From the NCBI GenBank assembly GCA_965223435.1, contig CBDCWQ010000001.1:371158-435157 (forward strand): a DNA stretch of 64,000 nucleotides. Direction: 5' to 3'. How positions within the stretch are numbered: the first letter of the stretch is position 1; each line of letters opens with the position of its first letter. Source of the stretch: CBDCWQ01 sp965223435 (GTDB lineage: Bacteria > Myxococcota > Kuafuiibacteriia > Kuafuiibacteriales > Kuafuiibacteriaceae). The notes below the pieces were generated by a model. That model did not search any database and was not told the DNA's origin. It saw only the letters and a list, made by a program, of their open reading frames with translations. Shown piece after piece: positions 27,479 through 37,210 of the stretch. A program made the translations under genes and the position numbers.

Positions 27479-29345
27479 CGCACCATGCCGCAATATCGTC
27501 GAGTACGGGGTCGTGGGCGGATTGGCCAGAATACCTCCATGCTGCATATCTCTTGATGAGGTCGGCGGCTTCGGGGGGCACCGTCACCCGGTCGGCAAAG
27601 GATTCGATGGGTTCGGAGGGCGCGCGAACGAATCCCTGTTCGGCGAGGACAGCGACCAACTTCGCGTAGGCGGGCGGGGGGCCGGTACGAATGTTTTCTT
27701 GCCGCCGCCGTGCGGGTCGGCGATGGCGTAGAAGCGCTAAGACTTCTCGCCTGAAGAGGAAAAGGACCGCGAATAAGAACAAAGCAGCATATTCAGGCCC
27801 TGAGCGGTTTTTGACCCATCCGATGAACGCGGCGAGCCCAGCACGAAGTGCGTCCGAGTAGGCAGCCCAACCCGCGGTTTTCGAAGGCATTTGTTCAGCG
27901 AGGGCAGCGGCCGGAGTCGGATCGAAAGTCTTCCAACCGATGCCAGGGATCCAGGCTTCAACCCAGGCATGCGCGTTCTTGCCGCGCACGAGGTACTGAC
28001 CGGTGAGCGGGTTTTCTTCAGAAACGCGAAAGCCACCGATCACTCGGGTTGAAATGCCCAAACTCCGGGCCAAAAGGGCCATACCCGACGCGAAGTATTC
28101 GCAGTGCCCGAGACGTTGAGCAAACAGAAAGTCTAGGATCGGATCGGTCCCCGGGGGACGTTCGTATTCGAGCGAGTACTCAAAATCCCTGTCAAGCTGC
28201 GCCTCAATGGCGGCAAGTTGCGCAAGCGGGGTCTTAGCGTGGTGGGTCCATTTTCTTGCCAACGACTGAAGCTTCGCTTTGAGCTGGGGCGGGACGGCGG
28301 CATCATCTTCGGTTGGACCCAAAATGCTCCGCGGGGTGCCGTCCGTGAAAAGAAAAGATACGGTGGAGGCTTTCTCTTGAGCCGACGGCCAAAGAATGCC
28401 CCCTGGGTCTTGCCGAAGCGCCTCGGAAGAAGAAAACGTGTGCGCTTCTTTGGGTACGAAGTAGCGACCGGTTTCGCCACCGACGGAGTGAATGGTTGTG
28501 CTTTTCAGATCCGGTGGAAGCGACCTCGGTTTCAGCGGCTGGGGAGACGCGGGCAGCGTGGAAAACCACTGACCCTGACTGTAGCGGGTGTAGACAATTC
28601 CGCGGAGGTGGTCCGGCCGGACGCCATCGATCCGAAGCACAACCTCGTTGGAGTCGATCATGTTTTTCATGCCGCCGAGCGCCAGCCGGGTGCTGAAGCC
28701 GGACTGCGTGAATCCCGACCCCAAGAGCCAACGGCCGGTGGCGCGGATCACCTGATCGTGTGCTTTTGGCAATACGTTCATCAACCCTGCGGCGACGCCC
28801 GCGGCCACCAGGATGGAAGCCCCGTGGCGCACGAGCTCGGACCCTTTCAAGGAAAACGCATGATAGGGATCAACCAAACGCAATGCGCCCAGGAGGAGCA
28901 ACACCATCAGGGCCAGGAACGGTAAGAAATACGGATGGGTTGGATTGGCTGCCATGGCCACCACCGCGATCAACGATAGGCCGAGCGTTGCCCTTTCGCC
29001 TCCCTTCGGTGACACGACCATCTGACGGAATACACCCGCCGCGAGGGCCGCTGCGGCCGCCGCGGTCCAGACTCGGATGATCGTTTCTCGGCCACGAACC
29101 TCTATCGGTATCGGGAACAAAAAAACGAGGGCGCCGGCGAGCGCAGCAAGCATCGCGGTTGCGGCAACGTCACTCGGTGGCTCGAGCGCAATTCGAGGGA
29201 ACCATCTGTTGACCGACAGTAAAATAGCCATCGCCACGGCGCCAGTGACATAGCCGGTCGCCATTCCGAAGTATGCGGTCGCACTCAAGAGCGCTGCGGT
29301 CACGGCCCACCATGACAAACGCGCCTGGGTGACGGGGCGATTCAC
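27420..29345 (-). CDS. TgpA-like membrane transglutaminase
   Basis: This integral membrane protein has 641 residues. Several N-terminal transmembrane helices (about residues 10-185) lead to an external transglutaminase-like domain with the complete triad: Cys415 in GHCEYFASG, His459 in NAHAWVEAW and Asp475 in FDPTP. One more helix at about 520-535 precedes a cytoplasmic DUF4129-like tail. This matches TgpA of Pseudomonas, which forms a conserved unit with DUF58 and MoxR. It is the last gene of that unit and overlaps the DUF58 gene by four bases. About the last 19 residues and the stop codon (27420-27422) are encoded by a REP-like unit, so the C-terminus is probably not native. Confidence 0.9.
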   Translation of the reverse strand: MNRPVTQARLSWWAVTAALLSATAYFGMATGYVTGAVAMAILLSVNRWFPRIALEPPSDVAATAMLAALAGALVFLFPIPIEVRGRETIIRVWTAAAAAALAAGVFRQMVVSPKGGERATLGLSLIAVVAMAANPTHPYFLPFLALMVLLLLGALRLVDPYHAFSLKGSELVRHGASILVAAGVAAGLMNVLPKAHDQVIRATGRWLLGSGFTQSGFSTRLALGGMKNMIDSNEVVLRIDGVRPDHLRGIVYTRYSQGQWFSTLPASPQPLKPRSLPPDLKSTTIHSVGGETGRYFVPKEAHTFSSSEALRQDPGGILWPSAQEKASTVSFLFTDGTPRSILGPTEDDAAVPPQLKAKLQSLARKWTHHAKTPLAQLAAIEAQLDRDFEYSLEYERPPGTDPILDFLFAQRLGHCEYFASGMALLARSLGISTRVIGGFRVSEENPLTGQYLVRGKNAHAWVEAWIPGIGWKTFDPTPAAALAEQMPSKTAGWAAYSDALRAGLAAFIGWVKNRSGPEYAALFLFAVLFLFRREVLALLRHRRPARRRQENIRTGPPPAYAKLVAVLAEQGFVRAPSEPIESFADRVTVPPEAADLIKRYAAWRYSGQSAHDPVLDDIAAWCERRGDRHPRRGGTEQALRL

Positions 29346-30610
29346 AGGACCAGTACCTCGTCGGCGACGACGGCCGAGGGGTCAACCGGGGAGACATCCT
29401 CGGCTTGAAGCCCAGGCTCCATCACAATCGCTCGGCAACCGATGCCCTGGGTTCGAATCTGGTGGAGAACCTGCCTTCGGTCTTCGTTCCAGGTCAACGC
29501 CACAAACACCACCGCAGAAAGCCGACTCAAATGGGGCGCGAGTACGGCACTCAAACGCGCAGCCTCAAGCCGTTCACCGGACTGAACGCACGCGAGGAGG
29601 TCGAGGCCCTGCTCGAGAAACCCGAGACTGCGACCGAGGGTGAGGCGGTGCAATCTGCTTCCCGCCACCAAAAGATCGATCAAGGCCTCGCTTTGGCTGA
29701 GGTGGGACAGCACCCCCGCGGTGACCGAGATGGCCGCTTCGAACGTCGCCTCGTCCGCCGCCTTGACATCTGTGTCCAAGACAACCCCGATCCGAGTGAA
29801 ATACTCCTGGCGATACTCACGCACCACCGGAACCCCGAGGCGCGCGTAGGACCGCGCGTGCAGGTCACGGATGGGATCACCCGGGCGATAGGGTCGGATT
29901 CCAAGGAGCTCCCGGGATTCTCCAGTTTGGGAAGCCAGGGCGACCCCACCCGGCTGGTGGCGCCGATTGAGCGGCAGCTTCAGCCCGGCGAGCCGCGCGA
30001 CTTTGGGTAAGACGATGAACCGCGCGCCCGGGATCGTCACGCAAGGGCCGGTGGTGAGCCCCAATAGCCCAACTCGACACAGCGTGAATTCGTCAAGATG
30101 GTGCTCGCCGCGCTCCACAAACTGAAGTTGGGTTCGAAGTTGCGCTTTTTGCTCTCTTTTGAGCTCGGCGAGTCCGGGCATAGGGGCAAGGTACGTTCCG
30201 TCCCAGGGGAGAAATGGCCCCTCCAATCTTAGGGTGTGAAGATCTGACGCGCCTTCGTTCTTCAGTTCAAACTCAACGTTTAGGGGATGGCCGAGCTGAA
30301 CGCGTGGGGGATGGCTGGTTTGGACGCGTACCGCATCGACTCCAAAAAACTTTCGGCCCACCAGGGAAGCCAAGAGAACACCAGAGATGGCACACCAGAC
30401 CAGGTACACGCGAGAAGCCTGGACTTCGAGCCCAAATGCACCGCACAGCAGCCAAAACCCCCAAAGGACCCGGCCCTCCATCGTAAAGGCGCGATAGGCC
30501 GCGGCCAACGGCCGAATGGCCGCACCCCATCGCCCCCGCCGAAACTTGTCGCGATCCGTTTTGGTGGATGGAACCAGAACGTGGTTGAGGCGGGCGAGGT
30601 TGAGCTTCAC
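29342..30610 (-). CDS. DUF58 domain protein
   Basis: This protein has 422 residues. Two hydrophobic segments near residues 50-85 (VLWGFWLLCGAFGLE and LVWCAISGVLLASLV) anchor it in the membrane. The DUF58 core includes GESRELLGIRPYRPGDPIRDLHARSYARLG, the family hallmark, followed by a von Willebrand A-like region (RIGVVLDTD). DUF58 proteins act with MoxR ATPases, perhaps in assembly or signalling at the envelope; the precise role is unknown. It lies between moxR and the transglutaminase gene with four-base overlaps on both sides, so the three genes form one operon. Confidence 0.9.
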   Translation of the reverse strand: MKLNLARLNHVLVPSTKTDRDKFRRGRWGAAIRPLAAAYRAFTMEGRVLWGFWLLCGAFGLEVQASRVYLVWCAISGVLLASLVGRKFFGVDAVRVQTSHPPRVQLGHPLNVEFELKNEGASDLHTLRLEGPFLPWDGTYLAPMPGLAELKREQKAQLRTQLQFVERGEHHLDEFTLCRVGLLGLTTGPCVTIPGARFIVLPKVARLAGLKLPLNRRHQPGGVALASQTGESRELLGIRPYRPGDPIRDLHARSYARLGVPVVREYRQEYFTRIGVVLDTDVKAADEATFEAAISVTAGVLSHLSQSEALIDLLVAGSRLHRLTLGRSLGFLEQGLDLLACVQSGERLEAARLSAVLAPHLSRLSAVVFVALTWNEDRRQVLHQIRTQGIGCRAIVMEPGLQAEDVSPVDPSAVVADEVLVL

Positions 30611-31563
30611 GTCGGAACCTCTGACTGCTGAATGATTTCGCCCACAAGCTGGGCAGCCGTCTTGCCCCCATACCGTGCCTGATGGGTCAGACGAAGGCGG
30701 TGCGCGAGAACGGGGGCGGCCATCTTTTGAATATCTTTTGGTGAGACGTACCGGCGGCCGTCGAGGTAGGCGGCGGCCTGAGTCGCACGAAACAGGGCGA
30801 GCGCGCCGCGAGGGCTGACGCCCAACTCCAAGTCCCGATGTTCCCGGGTGGCTCGAACCAGCTTAAGAAGATAGCGTCCGACATCGGGGTCTACCTGCAC
30901 CCGTCGCACATCCTCTTGGAGCGCCGTCACTTGGGTCTCTTCCAAAACAGCTTCGACCTGCTCCAGCGGATCCGCGGTGCGCCGTGCGTACAGCATCTCA
31001 AGCTCTTCGCTTTCATCCGGATAGCCTACGTGAACGACGGCCCTAAACCGGTCCAGCTGAGCCTCGGGCAAGGGGTAGGTGCCCTGATAGTCCGCGGGGT
31101 TTTGCGTCGCGATCACAAAAAAAGGGGCCGGCAGAACCCGGGTCGCCCCATCGAGGGTCACCTGGGACTCACTCATGGCCTCGAGGAGTGCCGACTGGGT
31201 TCGAGGCGAAGCGCGGTTGATTTCATCGGCGAGCAAGATTTGGGTGAACACCGGACCTTCCTGGAAATGAAACGACCCGTCTTGAGGGTTCAGGATATTG
31301 GTGCCCAAAATATCGCTGGGCAGTAGATCTGGCGTGAACTGCACCCGCGTGAACTCAAGTGCCATCGACCGTGCCAACGCCTTGGCCAATGTCGTTTTTC
31401 CGACCCCCGGAACGTCTTCAACCAACAGGTGACCACCACTCAACATGCCCACCAGGACCAATTCGATCGCTTCAGATTTTCCCCGGATGACCCCCTCGAT
31501 GGATGCGCGCAATCGAACCAGGAGCGCCTGGGTTTCTTCCGAGACGGTTGCCGGTGTATCCAT
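30607..31563 (-). CDS. MoxR family AAA+ ATPase
   Basis: This ATPase has 318 residues. Walker A is EDVPGVGKTTLAKALA and Walker B LLADEINR, with the MoxR signature FTPDLLPSDILG before it and ATQNPADYQGTYPLPEAQLDRF after it. A sensor 2 region follows (GVSPRGALALFRATQAAAYLDGR). MoxR proteins are chaperone-like and activate partners such as the DUF58 product. The frame is open to 31758, but the ATG at 31563 is chosen because the family's N-terminus begins just after it and an AGGTG motif precedes it. It is the first gene of the minus-strand operon. Confidence 0.93.
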   Translation of the reverse strand: MDTPATVSEETQALLVRLRASIEGVIRGKSEAIELVLVGMLSGGHLLVEDVPGVGKTTLAKALARSMALEFTRVQFTPDLLPSDILGTNILNPQDGSFHFQEGPVFTQILLADEINRASPRTQSALLEAMSESQVTLDGATRVLPAPFFVIATQNPADYQGTYPLPEAQLDRFRAVVHVGYPDESEELEMLYARRTADPLEQVEAVLEETQVTALQEDVRRVQVDPDVGRYLLKLVRATREHRDLELGVSPRGALALFRATQAAAYLDGRRYVSPKDIQKMAAPVLAHRLRLTHQARYGGKTAAQLVGEIIQQSEVPT

Positions 31564-31954
31564 ATCGACTGACACCTGCCATAACCAATATCCAACGCGC
31601 ATGAAAGACATGGGAAGGGTATGTACAGCGCACCGACAGCTTGGGTTGCCGCTTGCACGATGCCCTCGAAACGGCCCGGATGTCCGCCCATTCGAAACGC
31701 GCGTGACGCCGCTCCAACCTCGTGCGGGGCGGGGTGCGACCGATCTTCGGACGCGCAAAGTCGAGCGAAAAACGCCTTAACGTCGTCGTCAGGCGCAGGG
31801 CAGGCTTAAATGTCAATTATTTGACGACCAGAGTGTTTTCTTGGGCACCCTTGGTGTATCCGGCCCACTTCGGTATGACCGCCGTGGGCGCCGGTGGGGC
31901 GGACGTGAGACGAGCTCACGGAGCACCGAAGGCGGACGCCTGAAGGAGCTTGAA
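31564..31954. other. Divergent intergenic region between moxR and the subtilase gene
   Basis: These 391 bases should hold two divergent promoters. No gene is convincing here: the minus frame running to 31758 and the plus frame from 31841 are start-site extensions of the neighbours with unnatural composition. The middle contains an AT-rich island with a short palindrome, listed separately. Confidence 0.45.
31812..31825. promoter_or_regulatory. Candidate operator palindrome GTCAA-N4-TTGAC
   Basis: GTCAA TTAT TTGAC is a perfect inverted repeat in an AT-rich patch of an otherwise GC-rich intergenic region between two divergent genes. Read on the minus strand it includes TTGACA, a consensus -35 hexamer for moxR, though no matching -10 follows at the right distance. 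It could be an operator or part of a promoter. Confidence 0.3.
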
Positions 31955-34900
31955 ATGCGCGCCGGCAAACGATCGTGGTCATGGGGGAGCGGCTTGAGGT
32001 TGTGGGGGGTTCTGGCAATGCTTGCGGGGGGCGCCTGCCAAAAACCGGGGCCCAACCCGCGGGGCGGGCCAGAACACGGAAGACTCGAACTCCATCTGGC
32101 GGCGCCCAGTCAGTCGTTCGATTTGGCGCGGGTCCGATTCGAAGTCACAAACAGCAATGGCCATACGCAATCGAGCACCGTCCTGCTGGAGACCGAAGGA
32201 CTCCCAGGGACCCTAAACGCTGACTTGGCAGGCCACACGTTTGCCGATTGGTTTGTGGTCTTAAACCCCGGGACCTACCAGATCCGGGCCACGCCACTCG
32301 ACCAAAATGGGGATCCGTCCGAGCACTGCGAAGCAGCGGAGGCCGAGGCAGAAGTCTTCCCGGAAACCACCGTGGAACTGGTGTTGGTCTCAAGCTGTCG
32401 GACGGGCGCAAGCGGTGCACTGGATACGGTGTTGGTACTTGATCGCACACCCTTTATCTCCGAGCTGGAATTGAAGGAAAGTAAGTTTATTTGCCACGAT
32501 GAAGCCCTGGAAATGTCCGCAACCGCACAAGACGAGTCGGAAGATTCGCTGGTGTGGAGCTGGGAACTTGTCGATGCACCCCAAGAAGGCCAAGACATTT
32601 TTTGCCTCACATCTTCGGGCTCTGAAGCCGCATTTTCTGCTCTGGTCCCGGGTCGCTACACCTTGAGTGTGACCGCAAGCGACGGAACGGAAGAAGCCCG
32701 CCTCAGATTCCCGGTATACGTATCACAGTGCGCAAACCCAGCCCCAAGTTGCCCCGGCGAAGCCATTCAAGAACTCCAAGGCAGCCCGCCCAACACATTC
32801 TCGGGGCATTGCGTATGCGAACGCGTTTCCCCGCCCACAGTCACCATTTCCCCGGACATCGCGCCGGCGCTTGAAACCGTCCCCGACCCCCAAGGCGGCG
32901 AGCCCCGTCCGGTGGTGCGTTATGAGAATGCGCGAGGAAAACACGTGGACTTTGTCGCCAACGAACTCATCGTCACCTCGGACGACGATGCGGCATTGGA
33001 GGCCTTCCTTCGCACCCAAAACGCTCGGCTGGTCGAAACCATGGATTTTAGCGCGCTGACCACTGGCGGCCCCAGAATCCATCGGGTGTCCATCGTTTTG
33101 GCGCAAAACGAGATGAGCCGCTTTGCCCAAGAGTGGCGAGACAGCGCTGGTGCCACCGGACTCCACACGTTCTCGAGCTCCTCCGGACCCCAGCTCTTCC
33201 AAACGGCCCTCGACGCGATGTCGGACACGAGACTCCATGTGGGGCTGAATATCCTTCTCGAAACCCCCAGCTTCGCGACCCGAGAAACCACCGAAGCGGG
33301 CGCGGGCACCACCCGGCCGGGCCTGTCTCCGTTTACCAGCGATGCTTTTGCCTGGCCCTACATGAGTAGAGGAAGCACTCAAGACATCGGAACCGCCGAA
33401 GCGTGGCGTGTGCTCGATGCGATGGGGCGGTTAGACAATCGGGTTCGTATCGCCATTGTCGACTCGGGATTCATTCCCAATCCCGACTTCCCCGGTACAC
33501 CCACGTTTGCCGGACCCTTGCGTGTTCCGAACACCAATGCGTGCGGCGCAAGCGGTGGCCCCAGCGAAGCATGCAGGTGGCACGGAACCCATGTCCTCAT
33601 GTCGGCCATGGCTGAAGCCGACAACGGCGAAGGCGCGGCGGGGCCAGCAGGGCCAGTCGCCGAAGCCATCGTCCTTCAGACCCCGGCCGCAGACTTCTTT
33701 GCGATCAGCAGCTTTATACTTTCGCACATCCCAACTGCGTTGTCCGCAAGACCCCAGATCATCAACCTGAGCGGAAGCGCGAATCTACCCGTCGAGGCCT
33801 GCCTTGCGGTACTCGGTGGTGTTCCGGTGTGCGAAGTGCTCCATGAAGTATCGAGAGCCTTTCGGGCCGCGGGTTCGTTGGTTTTGGCCGCCGCCGGCAA
33901 CCGCGACGAAGGCGAAAGCACGGCAAACGACGTCGATGCAACCAAAGAGTTTGGCTTGTGCCCGTTTTGTTTCACCGCCGAGTCAGACATTGTGATCCCC
34001 TGCGAACTCGACCAGGTTGTGTGCGTAGGGGGCCTTGCATGGGATGCAACCACCAGGCATCCAGGTTCTGACTTTGGGAGTCAGCCGACCGACGCACACA
34101 CCGTCGACATCTACGGACCATTCGAAGTATGGTCCGTAGGAGACCCAGAAGCCGCAGACAGCAACAATCCGAGCCCCAATACCGATGCCGCCATCGTGGG
34201 AGGGACAAGCTTCGCAACGCCCTACGTCGCTGGCGTGGCCGGACTTATTTGGGCCGCCAATCCGTCTTTCGGACCAAACGACGTCGAACGGATTCTGATG
34301 GAAACCGCCCATACCGGAAGCGGAGATCCAGAGGTTCCTCGATGGGTCAATGCACTCGGCGCCGTCCAAAGGGCGGTGGGTGGCGACACACCCCCATTTT
34401 TGGAGATCACCTCTCCTGCGAACGGCGCGACCATCCTTGCCAATACGTTCACCGGTCTCAGTGCCAACGCCGAAGATCTAGAAACCAGTGTGTCCGTGGT
34501 GTGGAGACTCGACGGCGTAGAAATCGCACGGGGCGCGTCGGTCACCGCGCGTCTTGACGCTTCCTTTGGCACCCATACCCTCGAAGCTCAGGCCTTCGAC
34601 ACCACCGGCAACGCGTCACCCGTTGATAGCATCGAGGTCACCCTCACCAACGCGCCGCCCACCGTAGAAATCGTGGCGCCAAGGAGCAGCGAGGAAAGAT
34701 GCCAAGACCAGGATATCATTGCCACTGGGCAGATCACCGATCCGAACGGAGACCCCGGACCGACGGCGGGAAGCTGGTTTGTGAACGGCGTACTTTCAGG
34801 AACGGGGACCACTTTGCGTATCACCGCAGGCACACTGGCCATCGGGCGTCAGGAACTTGAATACTCGGTCACCGATGGTGCATTTGTTCGATCCTTTAGG

Positions 34901-35251
34901 ACCAACTTTCAGGTTGTCGACTGTTCGGGTGCGCCGGTGCGCATTCTGGCGCCCCTCGATGGCCGACGTTTTGCGCTCGGGCAAAGCGTAAGCTTCGATG
35001 CCAACTTCGTGTCCGGAATAAACTTCAACTGGGAGATCATTCCCGATGACACCGGGACTCCACTTCCCAAGCTGTGCGCGCCACCGCCCTTGCCGCGAGA
35101 CGGCTACAGCTGCGGAGACCTTCAGTTCAACCGAACGTTCCGTGATCGGGTTGAACTCGGCGGCTATACCATTCGCTTTACTGCCTTTGTAACCGCGGGT
35201 GCGCCCCCAGAAGTCGACGAAGTCCGCATCGAGATTGTCACATCTCTTTGA
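31955..35251 (+). CDS. Subtilisin-like (S8) serine peptidase lipoprotein with Ig-like domains
   Basis: This secreted peptidase has 1098 residues. A lipoprotein signal peptide ends LAGGAC with the lipobox cysteine near residue 29. An N-terminal region of about 430 residues includes Ig/PKD-like and prodomain-like sequence. The S8 catalytic domain has Asp503 in AIVDSG, His543 in WHGTHV and Ser752 in GGTSFATPYVAG, a complete triad. Two or three C-terminal beta-sandwich domains follow (FLEITSPANGATI; PTVEIVAPRSSEE; PVRILAPLDGRRF). It is probably anchored on the cell surface. The ATG at 31955 follows AGGAG at 31944-31948; upstream codons are not natural. Many cysteines suggest disulfides. The substrate is unknown. 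Confidence 0.9.
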   Translation: MRAGKRSWSWGSGLRLWGVLAMLAGGACQKPGPNPRGGPEHGRLELHLAAPSQSFDLARVRFEVTNSNGHTQSSTVLLETEGLPGTLNADLAGHTFADWFVVLNPGTYQIRATPLDQNGDPSEHCEAAEAEAEVFPETTVELVLVSSCRTGASGALDTVLVLDRTPFISELELKESKFICHDEALEMSATAQDESEDSLVWSWELVDAPQEGQDIFCLTSSGSEAAFSALVPGRYTLSVTASDGTEEARLRFPVYVSQCANPAPSCPGEAIQELQGSPPNTFSGHCVCERVSPPTVTISPDIAPALETVPDPQGGEPRPVVRYENARGKHVDFVANELIVTSDDDAALEAFLRTQNARLVETMDFSALTTGGPRIHRVSIVLAQNEMSRFAQEWRDSAGATGLHTFSSSSGPQLFQTALDAMSDTRLHVGLNILLETPSFATRETTEAGAGTTRPGLSPFTSDAFAWPYMSRGSTQDIGTAEAWRVLDAMGRLDNRVRIAIVDSGFIPNPDFPGTPTFAGPLRVPNTNACGASGGPSEACRWHGTHVLMSAMAEADNGEGAAGPAGPVAEAIVLQTPAADFFAISSFILSHIPTALSARPQIINLSGSANLPVEACLAVLGGVPVCEVLHEVSRAFRAAGSLVLAAAGNRDEGESTANDVDATKEFGLCPFCFTAESDIVIPCELDQVVCVGGLAWDATTRHPGSDFGSQPTDAHTVDIYGPFEVWSVGDPEAADSNNPSPNTDAAIVGGTSFATPYVAGVAGLIWAANPSFGPNDVERILMETAHTGSGDPEVPRWVNALGAVQRAVGGDTPPFLEITSPANGATILANTFTGLSANAEDLETSVSVVWRLDGVEIARGASVTARLDASFGTHTLEAQAFDTTGNASPVDSIEVTLTNAPPTVEIVAPRSSEERCQDQDIIATGQITDPNGDPGPTAGSWFVNGVLSGTGTTLRITAGTLAIGRQELEYSVTDGAFVRSFRTNFQVVDCSGAPVRILAPLDGRRFALGQSVSFDANFVSGINFNWEIIPDDTGTPLPKLCAPPPLPRDGYSCGDLQFNRTFRDRVELGGYTIRFTAFVTAGAPPEVDEVRIEIVTSL

Positions 35252-35341
35252 GCCCTTTATGAGTGAGCCGGGGTCTTACACCGAAACCCACATCCATGGA
35301 TCCGAACACGTTTGCGGGGTGTGGATGAACCGCGTCGACTC

Positions 35342-37042
35342 TCATTCGGCGATGTAAATGTTGCCCGTATCTTGGGGAAGGCACTCCTCAGGCCTTCCCC
35401 AGTAGTAGCCCTGGGCATGCTCTACCCCGAGCTCTAAGATGACCTCCGCGTCGGCAGAAGACTCCACACCCTCCGCAACGACGGCGATCCCAAGGGTCTC
35501 GAGCACCTTCACCAATCGAGAACATCGTTTTCGCTTCGCACTGTCCTGGGAAATTCCGTCGACAAAGAGGCGATCAATTTTGGCAACGTCTGGCGCCAGA
35601 CCCAAGAGGGCCTCGATTGGACTTCTTCCAAAACCCACGTCGTCGATGGCCACCGAAACCCCGCGTGCCTGAAGCTCCGCGATTCTTTCGTCCAGGTAAC
35701 CCGGTTCACCAATAATTTGCTGCTCACTGATTTCTAGGCAAATCCTCCGGCTCTCAGTTCTCGGCGGAAGGAGTGCGAGAAGGCGATCTACCGGGGTCGC
35801 CAAAAGCGTGGACGGGAAAATGTTGAGGTGGATGTCCCCTCTCAGGCCCGCACGCTCGCTGGCCGACGAACACACCTTGAGACACTGGATATCTGCAAGT
35901 AAGACCATGTCCCTATCCCGCCAAGCACCAAACAAAGCATGGGGACTCTCAAAGGCACCTTTGGGACCACGAACGAGCATTTCGTATCCCACGATGGAAC
36001 GATCGCGTATAGATACGATCGGCTGCTGAACAGCCCGCAACAAGCCTCCATGAAGAATCGATTCGACACTTGCGCCCTTTGTGATGTTGTAGCCGGATGA
36101 AAAAACGCGGTTCTTGCCAAACCGTTTGCTTTGCCGCAAAAGGGCCTTCGCTCGAGAGAGAAGTTCTTCCAACGAAGAAAGCGTGCTCGGCAAGGACATC
36201 ACGCCCGCACTGACGGTGCACGAAATAGGCTTCGAATGAACCACGATTCTTGGGCTGGCAACCGATAGACGAATCCGGTCCGCAATGATCTCAGCCTCCT
36301 TTTTGTCGGTGTCGGGAAGCAAAACGAGAAACTCATCGCCGCCGATGCGGCCCGCATAGTCTTTGGTCCTTAGACAAGACTTCATCCGAGCGGCCACTTC
36401 GCGAAGCACCACATCCCCAGAGGCGTGCCCAAGAGCGTCGTTGACCAGTCGAAAGTCGTCGAGGTCGACAAGGATCGCGGCTACGGGACCCCCGCCGCTG
36501 TAGATTCGTTCAAGCTGCTTGCTGAGCTGCCTGGCCATCCCCCGACGATTCATAAGAAGCGTCAAAGAGTCCTCAACGACCAAAACCTCCAAACGTTGAT
36601 TGGCAACCTCGAGCGTGTCCGCCAGTTTTCTGAGGGAGTCTTCTGACCTTCGTTGCTGGGTCACGTCACGAATGAACGCAATAAAAGCGTCTCGGCCAGA
36701 GACCCGAACGGCAGTCACGGTCAACTCAATAGGAAACTCGCGACCGTTTTTATGGAGCGCCGTGAGTTCAAAGCGCCTGCTGAGAGCGTTTGCGTCACGG
36801 GTCTTGAGATAACGGGTCATGCCATCGAGATGAGCCTCGCGGAACCGCTCCGGGATCAAGGCGGTGAGGGAGCGACCAAGAGCCTCGGCCGAAGACCATC
36901 CAAAAACCGCTTCTGCTTCTCGATTCCATCGGCGAATACAACCTTCGGCATCGGTGCCAACCACGGCATCCATCGCACTGTCTAAAAACCCCTCGGCATC
37001 AAACTCAAAGTGCCCGTGCACGCCGCTCCTCCCGCGCCCCAT
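35342..37042 (-). CDS. PAS-GGDEF-EAL cyclic di-GMP signalling protein
   Basis: This protein has about 566 residues and no membrane helix. A PAS domain at the N-terminus (AVVGTDAEGCIRRWNREAEAVFGWS) senses a signal. The GGDEF domain is intact (YAGRIGGDEFLVLLPDT), so diguanylate cyclase activity is possible. The EAL domain reads YEMLVRG at its signature, keeping the glutamate, with LNIFPSTL, LEISEQQI, AIDDVGFG, KIDRLF, AEGVE and the final QGYYWGRP, so phosphodiesterase activity is also plausible. Which activity dominates cannot be told. The ATG at 37042 is preferred over the TTG at 37105 because GGGAGCGGG precedes it. Confidence 0.9.
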   Translation of the reverse strand: MGRGRSGVHGHFEFDAEGFLDSAMDAVVGTDAEGCIRRWNREAEAVFGWSSAEALGRSLTALIPERFREAHLDGMTRYLKTRDANALSRRFELTALHKNGREFPIELTVTAVRVSGRDAFIAFIRDVTQQRRSEDSLRKLADTLEVANQRLEVLVVEDSLTLLMNRRGMARQLSKQLERIYSGGGPVAAILVDLDDFRLVNDALGHASGDVVLREVAARMKSCLRTKDYAGRIGGDEFLVLLPDTDKKEAEIIADRIRLSVASPRIVVHSKPISCTVSAGVMSLPSTLSSLEELLSRAKALLRQSKRFGKNRVFSSGYNITKGASVESILHGGLLRAVQQPIVSIRDRSIVGYEMLVRGPKGAFESPHALFGAWRDRDMVLLADIQCLKVCSSASERAGLRGDIHLNIFPSTLLATPVDRLLALLPPRTESRRICLEISEQQIIGEPGYLDERIAELQARGVSVAIDDVGFGRSPIEALLGLAPDVAKIDRLFVDGISQDSAKRKRCSRLVKVLETLGIAVVAEGVESSADAEVILELGVEHAQGYYWGRPEECLPQDTGNIYIAE

Positions 37043-37210
37043 TACCCGCTCCCAAACTCCATGGCTGTTTTCTTGCGTAGCAAGACAGCCTAAGACTTCA
37101 CCCAAGCCGAAACAAGCGCATGGGCGCAGAGGACCGACATGCAGCGTAGGATCGCGGAGTTCTGGGAGATCGCCCGTCGGGTGGAGTAGGATAAAGTAGG
37201 GGCCGTTCGT

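Noticed and set aside
27157..27556. Several short frames across the REP-like units
   Set aside because: They consist of repeat sequence read in different frames, with no ribosome binding site.
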